In this document: positions 34,918 to 44,300 of the stretch, in pieces
How the letters are laid out: every line of letters starts with the position of its first letter
Position numbering within the stretch: position 1 is the first letter of the stretch
Assembly: GCA_016125335.1 (NCBI GenBank)
Contig: WGLY01000013.1
Coordinates: 62,001 to 126,000 of the forward strand
DNA: 64,000 nt
From: Frankiales bacterium
GTDB lineage: Bacteria; Actinomycetota; Actinomycetes; S36-B12; CAIYMF01
Direction of reading: 5' to 3'
Notes under the pieces: generated by a model
The model's database searches: none
Told to the model about the DNA's origin: nothing
The model's input: only the letters and a program-made list of their open reading frames with translations
Position numbers and translations under genes: made by a program

Positions 34918-37047
34918 TCAGTCGCGGCGGAGCACGACGAGCCGCTGCGTCGCGCGGGTCATCGCCACGTAGCGGTCCACCGCACCCTGCACCCCCTCAC
35001 CGAACGAGTCCGGGTCGACGAGCACCACGAGGTCGAACTCCAGCCCCTTCACCAGCTCGGGCGGCAGCGAGCCGACCCTCGCCGTGGGCCGGAACGCCGG
35101 CAGACCCACGACGCACGCGACGCCCGCGGGGTTCTCCGCCTCCCACGCCGCGATCAGCCCCGGCAGCGCGTCGAGCCGGCCGTTCTCCACCGCGACGCCG
35201 GTGCTGCGGATCGAGGTGGGCACGTTGGCATCCGGGATCGCGGCACGGATCACGGGCTCCGCCGCGTCCATCACCTCGCTCGGCGTGCGGTAGTTCACCC
35301 GCAGCGTCGCCACCTGCACCCGGTCGAGCCCCACCCGCTCCAGCCGCTGGACCCACGTCTCGGTGAAGCCGTGCCGCGCCTGGGCCCGGTCCCCCACCAC
35401 GGTGATGCTGCGGGACGGGCAGCGGCGCAGCAGCATCTGCCACTCGGCGTCGGTGAGCTCCTGCGCCTCGTCGACCACCACGTGCGCGAACGGCCCCGCG
35501 AGGAGGTCGGCACCCGCGGTCGGCAGAGCCGCCTCGTCGACGAGCGCGTCGCGGATGCCCGGCTGGCGCAGCTGCGCGAACAGGCCCTCCTCGTCGGCCT
35601 GGAGCAGCTCGGCCACCACGAGGTCCATGGCGGCGCGCTCGGCCGCCTCGGCCGACCCGCGGCGGCGGGCCAGGCCGGACGCCCCGCGCTCGCCGAGCCG
35701 GTGGCGGGCGGCGTCGAGCAGCGGGAGGTCCGCCGTGGTCCACGCCTGGGCGTCGGGCCGCTGGAGGCGCCGGACGTCGTCGGGGCCGAGCCCGGGCGCG
35801 CACCGGCGCAGGAACGCCGGCACCGACCACAGGTCGCCCACGACGTCGGTGGCGTCGAGCAGCGGCCAGGCGAGGTTGAACGCCGAGCGCAGGCCGTCGT
35901 CCGCCGCCAGCTCGCGCCGGCACTGCTCCTGCGGGACGCCGCCGGCGTGCCGGGCGACGAGGATCTCCAGCAGCGCCTCCCACACCTGCTCGCGCGCCTC
36001 GTTGTGCGGCGTCCCCGCTTCTGGGGAGTCGAACGCCGCGGTCCAGTCCGCCGCGGTGAGCGTGACGTCGTCCCACGGGGTCGAGACGGTGAGCGGGTCG
36101 GTCGGCGGCTCCTCGTAGAAGCGGGCCGCCGACTCGATCGCGTCCACCATCGCCAGGGACGACTTGAGCCGGGCCACCTCGGCGTCCGCCTCGTCCGGCG
36201 CGCCCTCCCCCTCGGCGACCAGGTCGCGCACGGTGCAGGCCTGCACCCCCTCCTCGCCCAGGCTGGGCAGCACGTCGGACACGTAGGCCAGGTAGGGGCG
36301 GTGCGGCCCCACGAACAGCACGCCGCCGCGGCGGTGCCCCAGCCGCGGGTCGGAGTAGAGCAGGTACGCCGTGCGGTGCAGGGCGACGACGGTCTTGCCG
36401 GTGCCGGGGCCGCCGTCGACGACGAGGGCCCCGCGCGAGCCTGCGCGGATCACGGCGTCCTGATCGGCGGAGATCGTGGCGAGCACGTCGCGCATCCGGT
36501 CGGAGCGGTCCGCGCCGAGGCTGGCGATGAACGCCGAGTCGTCGTCCGGGAAGACGCCGTCCGGCACCGGGCCGGGGACCAGCACCTCGTCCCAGTAGTC
36601 GCGCACGCGGCCGTCCGACCATCGGTAGCGGCGGCGGCTCACGATGCCCATCGGGTCCGCGTGCGTAGCCGCGAAGAACGGCTCCGCCCCGGGCGAGCGC
36701 CAGTCGACGAGCAGGCGCCGTCCGTCGGCGTCGGTCAGCCCCAGCCGCCCGACGTGCACCGTCGTCCCGTCCTGCGCGACGGTGCGGCCGAGGCAGGCCT
36801 CGAGCCCGAAGCGGCTCAGCGTGCGCATCCTGCGGCGCAGCCGTTCGACCTCCTCGTCGCGGTCCATGGCCTCGCGGCCGATCCGCACCGTCTCGTGCAG
36901 CGCGGCGTCGATGCGCCGGCCGAGATCGGCGAGCGCGGCCTCGAGCGTCGCGGCCACCGCGGCGAAGTGCTCCTCGTCGGCCGCGATCAGCCGTGGGGCC
37001 GCCTTCGCGGACAGGCTGCCGGGGAGGTCGAACACGGTGGCGTCCAC
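34918..37047 (-). CDS. HelR/HelD-like RNA polymerase recycling ATPase (UvrD superfamily 1)
   Basis: The 709-residue protein has Walker A GGPGTGKTVVALHR near residue 210, a Q-rich pre-Walker segment, DEAQELTDAEW as Walker B/motif II, and late helicase motifs VNYRTPSEV and VAMTRATQRL. The N-terminal arm (residues 1-150) is predicted helical and arginine/glutamate-rich, as in HelD/HelR, which pull stalled or rifamycin-bound RNA polymerase off DNA. Length matches HelR of actinobacteria. Start is GTG 37047 with GAGGAG upstream. I see no obvious rifamycin-associated element in the 144-base upstream gap. Confidence 0.75.
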   Translation of the reverse strand: MDATVFDLPGSLSAKAAPRLIAADEEHFAAVAATLEAALADLGRRIDAALHETVRIGREAMDRDEEVERLRRRMRTLSRFGLEACLGRTVAQDGTTVHVGRLGLTDADGRRLLVDWRSPGAEPFFAATHADPMGIVSRRRYRWSDGRVRDYWDEVLVPGPVPDGVFPDDDSAFIASLGADRSDRMRDVLATISADQDAVIRAGSRGALVVDGGPGTGKTVVALHRTAYLLYSDPRLGHRRGGVLFVGPHRPYLAYVSDVLPSLGEEGVQACTVRDLVAEGEGAPDEADAEVARLKSSLAMVDAIESAARFYEEPPTDPLTVSTPWDDVTLTAADWTAAFDSPEAGTPHNEAREQVWEALLEILVARHAGGVPQEQCRRELAADDGLRSAFNLAWPLLDATDVVGDLWSVPAFLRRCAPGLGPDDVRRLQRPDAQAWTTADLPLLDAARHRLGERGASGLARRRGSAEAAERAAMDLVVAELLQADEEGLFAQLRQPGIRDALVDEAALPTAGADLLAGPFAHVVVDEAQELTDAEWQMLLRRCPSRSITVVGDRAQARHGFTETWVQRLERVGLDRVQVATLRVNYRTPSEVMDAAEPVIRAAIPDANVPTSIRSTGVAVENGRLDALPGLIAAWEAENPAGVACVVGLPAFRPTARVGSLPPELVKGLEFDLVVLVDPDSFGEGVQGAVDRYVAMTRATQRLVVLRRD

Positions 37048-37191
37048 GCGCTGCTCCTCGTCGTCGCTTCACCGAAGACCGCGAGGCTAGAGGAGGAACG
37101 GACGCCTCATGAGGGCCGCCGATCCGTGCTACAACGGAACCAGGGGGACGACGACGCGAGACGCCGCCGACGCCGGTCCGCCGCGGCGGGG

Positions 37192-38217
37192 TCAGCCCCC
37201 GGCCAGCCCGTCGAGCGCCGGGCCCTCCCCCGCCCGGGCGTCCTCCAGGTCGCCGCGCTCGAAGTCCTCGATCACGCGAGGGTCGACGTAGGCGCGCAGC
37301 GCGACCGCGGGGGTGTCGCCCAGTTCCGCAGCGGCCGCCTCGGCGGCCTCGCGGCGTCCCCTCGCGCGCTCCCGCGCGGACGCCGGCGCCTCGTGCCGCA
37401 CGAGCGCGTCGCGGGCGGCCACCGTGGCGTGCCACGTGCGGAAGTCCTTGGCGCTGAAGCCTTCTCCCACCGTGTCGTGGACGTAGTCGTTGATGTCGCT
37501 GCTGCGCAGGCCGTGCCACTCGTCGTCGTCCTCGTAGGCCAGCAGCCGTCCGGTGCGACGCCGGCCGCCGCGCTCGAGCATCGGCCGCAGGGCCGCGGCC
37601 AGGCGCCGGTCGCGCAGCTCGACCTCCTGCGCCACCCCGGACTTGCCGGTGAACGCGAGCCGCACGCGGTCGCCGTCGAGCGCGACGTCCGTACGGCGCA
37701 GGGTCGCCGCGCCGATCCCGCCGCCGTCCCGCGCGTACTGCTCGCTGCCCACGCGGATGCAGCCGCGGTCGAGGATCCGGAAGGCGGCCGCGAGCGCGCG
37801 CCGCCGCGTCGGTCCGGCGTCGCGCAGGTGCCGGGCCACGCGACGCCGCGCCGCCGGCAGCCGCGCGGCGAACCGCTCCATGCGCTCGAACTTCGCCGTG
37901 TCCCTCCGGCGCCGCCACTCCGGGTGGTACAGGTACTGCACGCGTCCGGCGTCGTCGACCCCGGTCGCCTGGAGGTGGCCGGAGGGGTCCCGGCAGATCC
38001 ACACGTCGCGCCAGGCCGGCGGGATCGCGAGCCCGCGGATGCGCTCGCGCGTGGTGGCCGAGGGCGCCCAGCCGGTCACGTCGTCGCGGTAGGAGAAGCC
38101 CGTGCCACGGCGGCGGCGGCGGATCCCGGGATCGTCGGGAGAGCTGCGGCGCAGGCCGGTCGGGCGGGTGGTGCGGCGGTCAGCGGGCACCTCGTCCTCC
38201 TCGCGTCGACCGGCCAC
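37192..38217 (-). CDS. DNA topoisomerase IB (poxvirus type)
   Basis: The 341-residue enzyme shows GTGFSYRDD at the N-terminal domain, ERIRGLAIPPAWRDVWI, GSEQYARDGGGIGAATL, the catalytic lysine in FTGKSGV, KDFRTWHAT with the catalytic histidine, and nucleophile Y310 in RAYVDPRVIE. It relaxes supercoils through a 3'-phosphotyrosine link. Bacterial members are small and scattered. The GTG start at 38217 is used. It follows the DUF6671-like gene by 40 bases and may be separately transcribed. Confidence 0.85.
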   Translation of the reverse strand: MAGRREEDEVPADRRTTRPTGLRRSSPDDPGIRRRRRGTGFSYRDDVTGWAPSATTRERIRGLAIPPAWRDVWICRDPSGHLQATGVDDAGRVQYLYHPEWRRRRDTAKFERMERFAARLPAARRRVARHLRDAGPTRRRALAAAFRILDRGCIRVGSEQYARDGGGIGAATLRRTDVALDGDRVRLAFTGKSGVAQEVELRDRRLAAALRPMLERGGRRRTGRLLAYEDDDEWHGLRSSDINDYVHDTVGEGFSAKDFRTWHATVAARDALVRHEAPASARERARGRREAAEAAAAELGDTPAVALRAYVDPRVIEDFERGDLEDARAGEGPALDGLAGG

Positions 38218-38257
38218 CTACCCGCCGACCGGCCGCCCACACAGGACCGACCTCCGC

Positions 38258-39103
38258 TCAGGGGTTGCACCGGTCGCAGTGCGCGGGGTCCGCGGCCTCG
38301 CGCACGGGCTCGCGCCGTTCGTGACCGCACCCCGGGCAGCCCAGCAGCCGGGCGGCGGCACGACGCGTCGGGGCGCCGCACGCTCGGCAGGGCAGGCCCG
38401 GCTCGACCCGGGCGACCCCGAAACCGGGCCGCTCGCACGACGGGCACGGCGTCATCAGTCGCCGGGCCAGTCGCTCGGCAGCGCGCCTGATCACGGGACG
38501 GCGGGTCGGGCAGAGGTGGGCCCGCAGGTCGGTCTCCACGATCGCGCGCCCGTCGCGGGACGCGTCCGCGGCGGCCACCACCGCGCGGCGCAGCGCCTCG
38601 GGCTCGACGATCCCCTTGGTGATCCGCGCCGGGGAGTCGTCGGCGGGACGGCAGACGAGCGCCTGCGACGGGAAGCCCACACGCGCGAGGAACTCGGCGG
38701 GGTCGTGCCCGGGCGTCACCGTCACGGAGGCGGCCGCGGTGTCGAAGGACACCTCTCGCTCCACCACGACCAGCCCCAGGCGGTCGTCGACGAGCAGGAC
38801 GACCTCGACGTCGACCGTGGTGAACGGGGCGTCGGGGTGCGGTCCGAAGCTGCCCTCCGAGGCGAGGCCGGCGTCCAGTCCGCTCACCCGCATCCCGGCG
38901 CGGGCCTTGCGCTCGGCCACCGCGACGGGGTCGCCCGCCCGCGGCTTCTCGCCGGTGAAGGTGCCGAAGGCGTCCGTGTCGACGTCGGCCACCACCACCG
39001 TGAGGCTGGTGGGCCGCAGCGCCGGCGCGATCTCGCCCTCCTTGCCGTGCCGCGTGGCCAGCGCCGCGGTGCGACCCTCGAAGGGAGCGGCCGTCGGGCT
39101 CAC
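38258..39103 (-). CDS. DUF6671-like protein with zinc-ribbon C-terminus
   Basis: This 281-residue protein resembles what I recall as DUF6671 (RTAALATRHGKEGEIAPAL, VDTDAFGTFTGE, ITKGIVEPEALRRAV). The C-terminal third has four CxxC-type pairs (CPSC, CRAC, CPGC, CDRC), so one or two zinc sites are expected. No enzymatic residues can be named. GTG 39103 overlaps the cysN stop by 4 bases, so it belongs to the sulfurylase/carbon-pump operon. The family assignment is from memory. Confidence 0.6.
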   Translation of the reverse strand: MSPTAAPFEGRTAALATRHGKEGEIAPALRPTSLTVVVADVDTDAFGTFTGEKPRAGDPVAVAERKARAGMRVSGLDAGLASEGSFGPHPDAPFTTVDVEVVLLVDDRLGLVVVEREVSFDTAAASVTVTPGHDPAEFLARVGFPSQALVCRPADDSPARITKGIVEPEALRRAVVAAADASRDGRAIVETDLRAHLCPTRRPVIRRAAERLARRLMTPCPSCERPGFGVARVEPGLPCRACGAPTRRAAARLLGCPGCGHERREPVREAADPAHCDRCNP

Positions 39104-40431
39104 CGGCCGAGCGCCGCCATGCCGGCCGCCAGCGTCGTCCCGTCCTGACGGTCGACGAGCAGGAACGCACCCGTGCGGCGCAGCTCGCGGTAGTCGTCGA
39201 TCGGCAGCGGCTCCGCGAGCCGCAGGGAGACCCGGCCGATGTCGTTGAGCGCCAGCGGTTTCCCGTCGTCGACGTGGTCGAGGGTCACGAGGTCGAGCCG
39301 GCTGCGCACCGCACCCACCCTGGCCAGCGTCGTTCGGGTTCCGTGGTGCACCAGCAGCTGGGCGCCCTCCTCGACGACGCGGTCGGCCAGCACGCACACG
39401 GTGGCCTCGAGCTCGCGCACGGGCAGCGGACGCCCGGCGACGCCGGCCAGCAGGTCGCCCCGCGCCGCGTCGACATCGTCGGCGAGCCGCAGCACCACCG
39501 ACTGCATCGCCGACGCCGCGTCCAGCGGGCCGTCGAGGCCGTCGATCGCCGCCACCCGCGTCTCGCGCCCCGACGGCAGCACGACGACGGGATCGCCCAC
39601 CCGCACGACGCCGTGGGCGACGCGGCCGGCCAGCCCCCGGTAGTCGGGGTGCTCGGCGGTGCGGGGCCGCAGCACGACCTGCACCGGGAAGCGGAACGGC
39701 TCGAGGTCCGGCTCCGTGCCGACCGGCACGCCCTCGAGGTGCTCGAGCAGCGTGGGCCCGTGGTGCCACGGCATCCGGTCCGACCGGGTGACGACGTTGT
39801 CGCCGTGCAGGGCGGAGACGGGCACCGGCACCACGTCGTCGAGCCCCAGCGCCGACGCCACCGTCGCGAAGTCCGCCCGGATCGCCGCGTACACCTCCGG
39901 GTCGAAGCCCACCAGGTCCATCTTGTTCACGACCAGAGCGACGTGCCGCACGCCGAGCAGGGCCGTGACCGCCGCGTGCCTGCGGGTCTGCTCGACCACG
40001 CCGCGGCGCGCGTCGACGAGCACGAGGGCGAGCTCCGCGGTGGAGGCGCCGGTCACCATGTTGCGCGTGTACTCCACGTGCCCCGGTGTGTCGGCGAGGA
40101 CGAACGAGCGGCGCGGTGTCGTGAAGTAGCGGTGCGCGACGTCGATCGTGATGCCCTGCTCGCGCTCGGCGCGCAGGCCGTCCGTGAGCAGCGCGAGGTC
40201 GGCCTCGACGAGCCCGCGCTCGCGGCTGGCCCGCTCCACCGAGGCGAGCGTGTCGGACAGCACGGAGCGGGTGTCGTGCAGCAGCCGCCCGACGAGCGTG
40301 GACTTGCCGTCGTCGACGGAGCCGGCGACGGCGAGCCGGAGCAGGTCGCGCGGCGCCGGGTCCACGAGCGGCCGCGGCGACGCGGGGCCGTCCGGGTGGA
40401 GCACCGCGGCGGACAGGAGCGGCTCGGTCAT
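39100..40431 (-). CDS. cysN: Sulfate adenylyltransferase subunit 1 (GTPase)
   Basis: The 443-residue protein is an EF-Tu-like GTPase: P-loop AGSVDDGKST (~residues 30-40), G3 DTPGH, G4 NKMD, then two beta-barrel domains. With CysD it forms ATP sulfurylase, coupling GTP hydrolysis to synthesis of adenosine 5'-phosphosulfate. It has no C-terminal APS-kinase (CysC) domain, and neither CysC nor APS reductase is in the window. ATG 40431 begins one base after the cysD stop. Confidence 0.92.
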   Translation of the reverse strand: MTEPLLSAAVLHPDGPASPRPLVDPAPRDLLRLAVAGSVDDGKSTLVGRLLHDTRSVLSDTLASVERASRERGLVEADLALLTDGLRAEREQGITIDVAHRYFTTPRRSFVLADTPGHVEYTRNMVTGASTAELALVLVDARRGVVEQTRRHAAVTALLGVRHVALVVNKMDLVGFDPEVYAAIRADFATVASALGLDDVVPVPVSALHGDNVVTRSDRMPWHHGPTLLEHLEGVPVGTEPDLEPFRFPVQVVLRPRTAEHPDYRGLAGRVAHGVVRVGDPVVVLPSGRETRVAAIDGLDGPLDAASAMQSVVLRLADDVDAARGDLLAGVAGRPLPVRELEATVCVLADRVVEEGAQLLVHHGTRTTLARVGAVRSRLDLVTLDHVDDGKPLALNDIGRVSLRLAEPLPIDDYRELRRTGAFLLVDRQDGTTLAAGMAALGR

Positions 40432-40432
40432 C

Positions 40433-41389
40433 TCAGAAGTACCCCTCACGTTTGCGGTCCTCCATCGCCGACTCGCCGGCCCGGTCGTCGGCACGGGTGG
40501 CCCCTCGCTCGCTGACACGGCTCCCGACCAGCTCGGCGATCACCTCGTCGACCGTGCGCGCCTCGGACGCGACGGCGCCCGTGCACGACATGTCGCCCAC
40601 GGTGCGGTAGCGCACGGTGCGGCGGACGACGGCCTCCCCGGGACGCGGTCCGCCCCACTCCCCCGGGGCCAGCAGCATGCCGTCGCGCTCGAAGACGTCG
40701 CGCTCGTGCGCGAGGTAGAGGGAGGGCAGCTCGATCGACTCGCGCGCGACGTACTGCCACACCGCGAGCTCGGTCCAGTTGGAGAGCGGAAACACGCGCA
40801 CGTGCTCCCCGGGACGGTGCCGGCCGTTGTAGAGGTCCCACAGCTCCGGGCGCTGCCGGCGCGGGTCCCACTGGCCGAACTCGTCGCGGATGCTGAACAC
40901 CCGCTCCTTGGCCCGCGCCTTCTCCTCGTCGCGGCGCCCGCCCCCGAGGACGCCGTCGAAGCGGTGCTCGGTGATCGCGTCGAGCAGCGGGACCGTCTGG
41001 AGCGGGTTGCGCGTGCCGTCCGGACGCTCCCGCAGGACTCCGCGGTCGATGTAGTCCTGGACGGAGACGACGACGAGCCGGGCCCCGTACCTCCCGACGA
41101 GCCGGTCGCGGTGCTCGAGCACCTCGGGGAAGTTGTGACCGGTGTCGACGTGCAGCAGCGTGAACGGCAGCGGCGAGGGGCGGAACGCCTTGGCGGCCAG
41201 GTGCAGCATCACGATGCTGTCCTTGCCGCCGCTGAACAGCAGCGCCGGCCGCTCGAACTGGCCGGCGGTCTCGCGCAGCACGTGCACCGCCTCGGACTCC
41301 AGGACGTCGAGCTCGCCCGGGTACGGCGCCGGCGTCTCGGTGGCGCCGTCAGCGACCATGACGAGCCGGCCGTCGGTGACCGTGCTCAT
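40433..41389 (-). CDS. cysD: Sulfate adenylyltransferase subunit 2
   Basis: The 318-residue protein has the PP-loop SGGKDSIVMLHLA near residues 53-65, VDTGHNFPEV, GGRRDEEKARAKER and the family C-terminus ending EDRKREGYF. It activates sulfate with ATP as the catalytic half of ATP sulfurylase. The ATG at 41389 overlaps the end of the upstream DabB-DabA fusion gene by 4 bases (ATGA), so sulfate activation is cotranscribed with a carbon-pump gene. Confidence 0.93.
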   Translation of the reverse strand: MSTVTDGRLVMVADGATETPAPYPGELDVLESEAVHVLRETAGQFERPALLFSGGKDSIVMLHLAAKAFRPSPLPFTLLHVDTGHNFPEVLEHRDRLVGRYGARLVVVSVQDYIDRGVLRERPDGTRNPLQTVPLLDAITEHRFDGVLGGGRRDEEKARAKERVFSIRDEFGQWDPRRQRPELWDLYNGRHRPGEHVRVFPLSNWTELAVWQYVARESIELPSLYLAHERDVFERDGMLLAPGEWGGPRPGEAVVRRTVRYRTVGDMSCTGAVASEARTVDEVIAELVGSRVSERGATRADDRAGESAMEDRKREGYF

Positions 41390-44300
41390 CGGCGTCCCGC
41401 CTCACGCGCCATGGCCGGTGCCGCGTCTGCGTGGCCGTCCTCGCCGTCGTCGACCGGTCCGGTCACCTCGCCGTCGGGCACCCACGCCCCGTGCGGGGTG
41501 CGCCGCCGCACGGAGCGCCCGCCCGGGTCCACGGCGCACAGGGTGATCCAGCCGCCCGTCACCAGGGCCGCCACCGCGGGCCGACGCGAGAGCGCCGCCT
41601 CGATGCGGTCGACCGGCGCGCACACCGTCGCCAGCAGCCGCTGCGGCACGTGGCGCGCCGCCGCGACGCCGCGGTCGGCGCGCGGCGCGTCCGCCATGAC
41701 CGCCTGCCAGGGCAGGCCGATCCTCAGGTCGCCACGTGCACCGGTCACGACGGCGGACACCGCGGTGCCGTCGCCCACCACGTTGTGCGTGGTCTTGTCG
41801 CCCGCGCCGAACCGCAGCGGGTCCACCGTGGAGGCCCAGTACTGCGCGGTGATCCACTGCGCGACGACCACCGGCGCGGCGAGCAGCGTCTCGAGCACCG
41901 AGCCGTCGGGGTCGTCCTCGGCGCGGTAGGACTGCAGGAACACGCGGCCGTCGAGATCGGCACCGGCGGTGAGCGAGCGCGGGCCTACCACGATGGCGGC
42001 GGCGCCGGCCAGACCCCACTCGGGGCGTGGCTGCGCCCAGTCGACGGCGCGCGCCGCCACGTGGGCGGTCAGCGTGGCGCCGGACGGTGCGGGCGGGGCG
42101 TCGGTGAGCTCGCCGGCGCGCTCGGCCCTCGTGGCGGTCGCGGCCGCCGCGAGGTCGGACCGCAGCCGCGCCAGGGTCTCGCGCTGCTCCGGCGAGAGGC
42201 GCGCCTCGTTGACGTCGAGCAGGTGCACCACGTCGCGCGTGGTGTCGTGCAGCGCCGCGACCGCGCGGGTGCCCTCCGGGACGACGATCCCGCGCGCCCG
42301 CAGGACGTCGCGCACCCGGGAGTCGTTGATCGCGGCGGCGACGGCGCGGGCGCTGACATCGCCCGCCGCACCGCCGCAGGCGCCGCAGTCGTAGGCGGCG
42401 ACGTGCGGGTTGTTGGCGACGGCCCCGCCGTGACCCGCGACCACCAGCAGCGGCGCCGGGTGCGTGAGCGCGGTCGTGGCGAGGAAGCCCGCGACCGCGT
42501 CGGCGAGGGCGTCCACGCCGACGTCGGCCACGACGTCGAGCCGCCCGCCGCCGGCGGGGGCGGCGTCACCGCGTCGCGCGAGCCGGCCAAGCAGCCGGGG
42601 GCGCCAGGCCACCACGGCCAGGACCGGCGCCTGGATCCAGCCCACCGCCTCCGCCCACGCGAAGGGCAGGCCCGGCGCCGCCTCCACCGCCCGCACCGCC
42701 GAGGCCAGCGCCGCGGTCCACCCGTCGGCGCCGTGCGGGGCGGCGGCGCGCTCGCGGACCGTCGCCGACGGGCGCAGCAGCGCGGGGGCGCGCTCGGTCA
42801 CGGTGCCGTCGGCGCCGACGTGGCGCAGCGGGAGCCCGAAGAAGCCGGCCGTGCCGAAGGTCTCCCAGGGCCCGACCGACTCCAGGTGCCGCCGGAGCCG
42901 CTCGGAGCGGACGTCGATGCACGTGACCACCTGGGCGGCCGCGGCACCCGCGGCGCCGACGTCGGGCCGCAGCGACCGGTGCAGGTCGCGCCGGTAGGCG
43001 CCGTCGAGCAGGTCCGCGCGCACGGCCGCCAGACCGCCCTCGGCCAGCGGCGCCACGAGCGCGGCCAGCTCGCGCAGGTCGGTCGCGGACAGCGCCCCGA
43101 GGTCCAGCCCGAGGGTGCGCGCCGCCGCCGCTACGAGCCGGCTCGTGGACGGCGCCGGGCGCAGGTCGACGAGGTCCGTCGCGACCAGACGGCGACCCAG
43201 CGCGCGCGGGGCGCAGGCCTCGGCCACCACCACCTCGAGCGCGAGCCGGGTGGCCACCAGCTCCGTGAGCAGCGGGTCGCCGGTCGCCGCGGCGTCGCTC
43301 GGCCCCGGTCCCGTCTCGAGGCCGGCCTCGCGCCCCAGCCGGGCGTGGCGGGCGCGCCAGGAGAGGTGGCCCGGCCAGCCCGGGTCGCGCAGCAGCAGCC
43401 GGGAGAGCAGGGCGGCCCGCTCGCGCGGCTCGAGCCCGAGGTGCTCGAGCAGGGCGGCCACGGCCGCGGCGGGGTCCTCGGGCAGGCCGGAGACGACGGA
43501 CGCCGCGCCGCGCACCCGCAGCAGGTCGTCGAGGGCGGGCGCCGCGCCGCGCAGCTCGCGCCAGGGCCCGGGCTCCCCCGGCCACGGAGCCCCCGCGAGC
43601 GCGCGGGCGCAGCAGTGGTGGCCCAGGGTGCGCACCCGGCGGTCGAGCGGGCCGTCGGCCAGGCCGGCTGCCTCCATCGGAGTCCGGGCCTGCCGCACCA
43701 GGGCGAGACCGGCGTCCGCCAGCATCCCCGCGGCCTGCGCGACGTCGGCGTCGGGGACCTCGTCGTCGAGCACCAGCGCGCGCAGGAGCGGGCCGGGGTC
43801 GATGCTGCGGCCGGCGACGGCGCGCGGCCGGGTGCCCTCGCCCAGCAGCGCGGTCACCGCGCGGTCGAGGTCCTGCGCGCCGGTCGAGCCCAGCGCGTCG
43901 CGGAGGACGGCCCCGGACGGGCCGGCCTGCGCGCCCCACAGCTGCTCGGCGAGCGCCGTGGCCCGGGGGAAGCCGAGCGCCTCCACCCCGGCGAGCGGGT
44001 TGCTCGCCACGAACGAGGTCAGCGGGTACACGGGGGCCACCGCCTCGCCGGCCACCGCCACCGCCTGGCGGGCGCGCTCGGCGTCGCCGTCGGCCACGGG
44101 CGGCACGGCGAGCGCGGCCACGGGCCGGGGCGCCAGCCGCTCGCGCACCGGCCAGGGGCGCAGCGAGGCGCGGGCCACGCGGCGGGGCAGGCCGGTCGGC
44201 AGCGCGCCGCGGCGCACCGCGGTGTCGAGCCACCACGCCGCCGCGCCCACGGCGACGAGCCCCGCGACCGCGCCGCCGAGGACGGGCCCGGCGGGGTCGG

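Noticed and set aside
30986-34972. 1328-residue plus-strand open frame antisense to sulfatase, Lrp and aminotransferase genes
   Set aside because: It is a shadow of GC-rich codons: the translation is Arg/Gly/Val/His-rich with no domain, and three well-recognised genes occupy the other strand.
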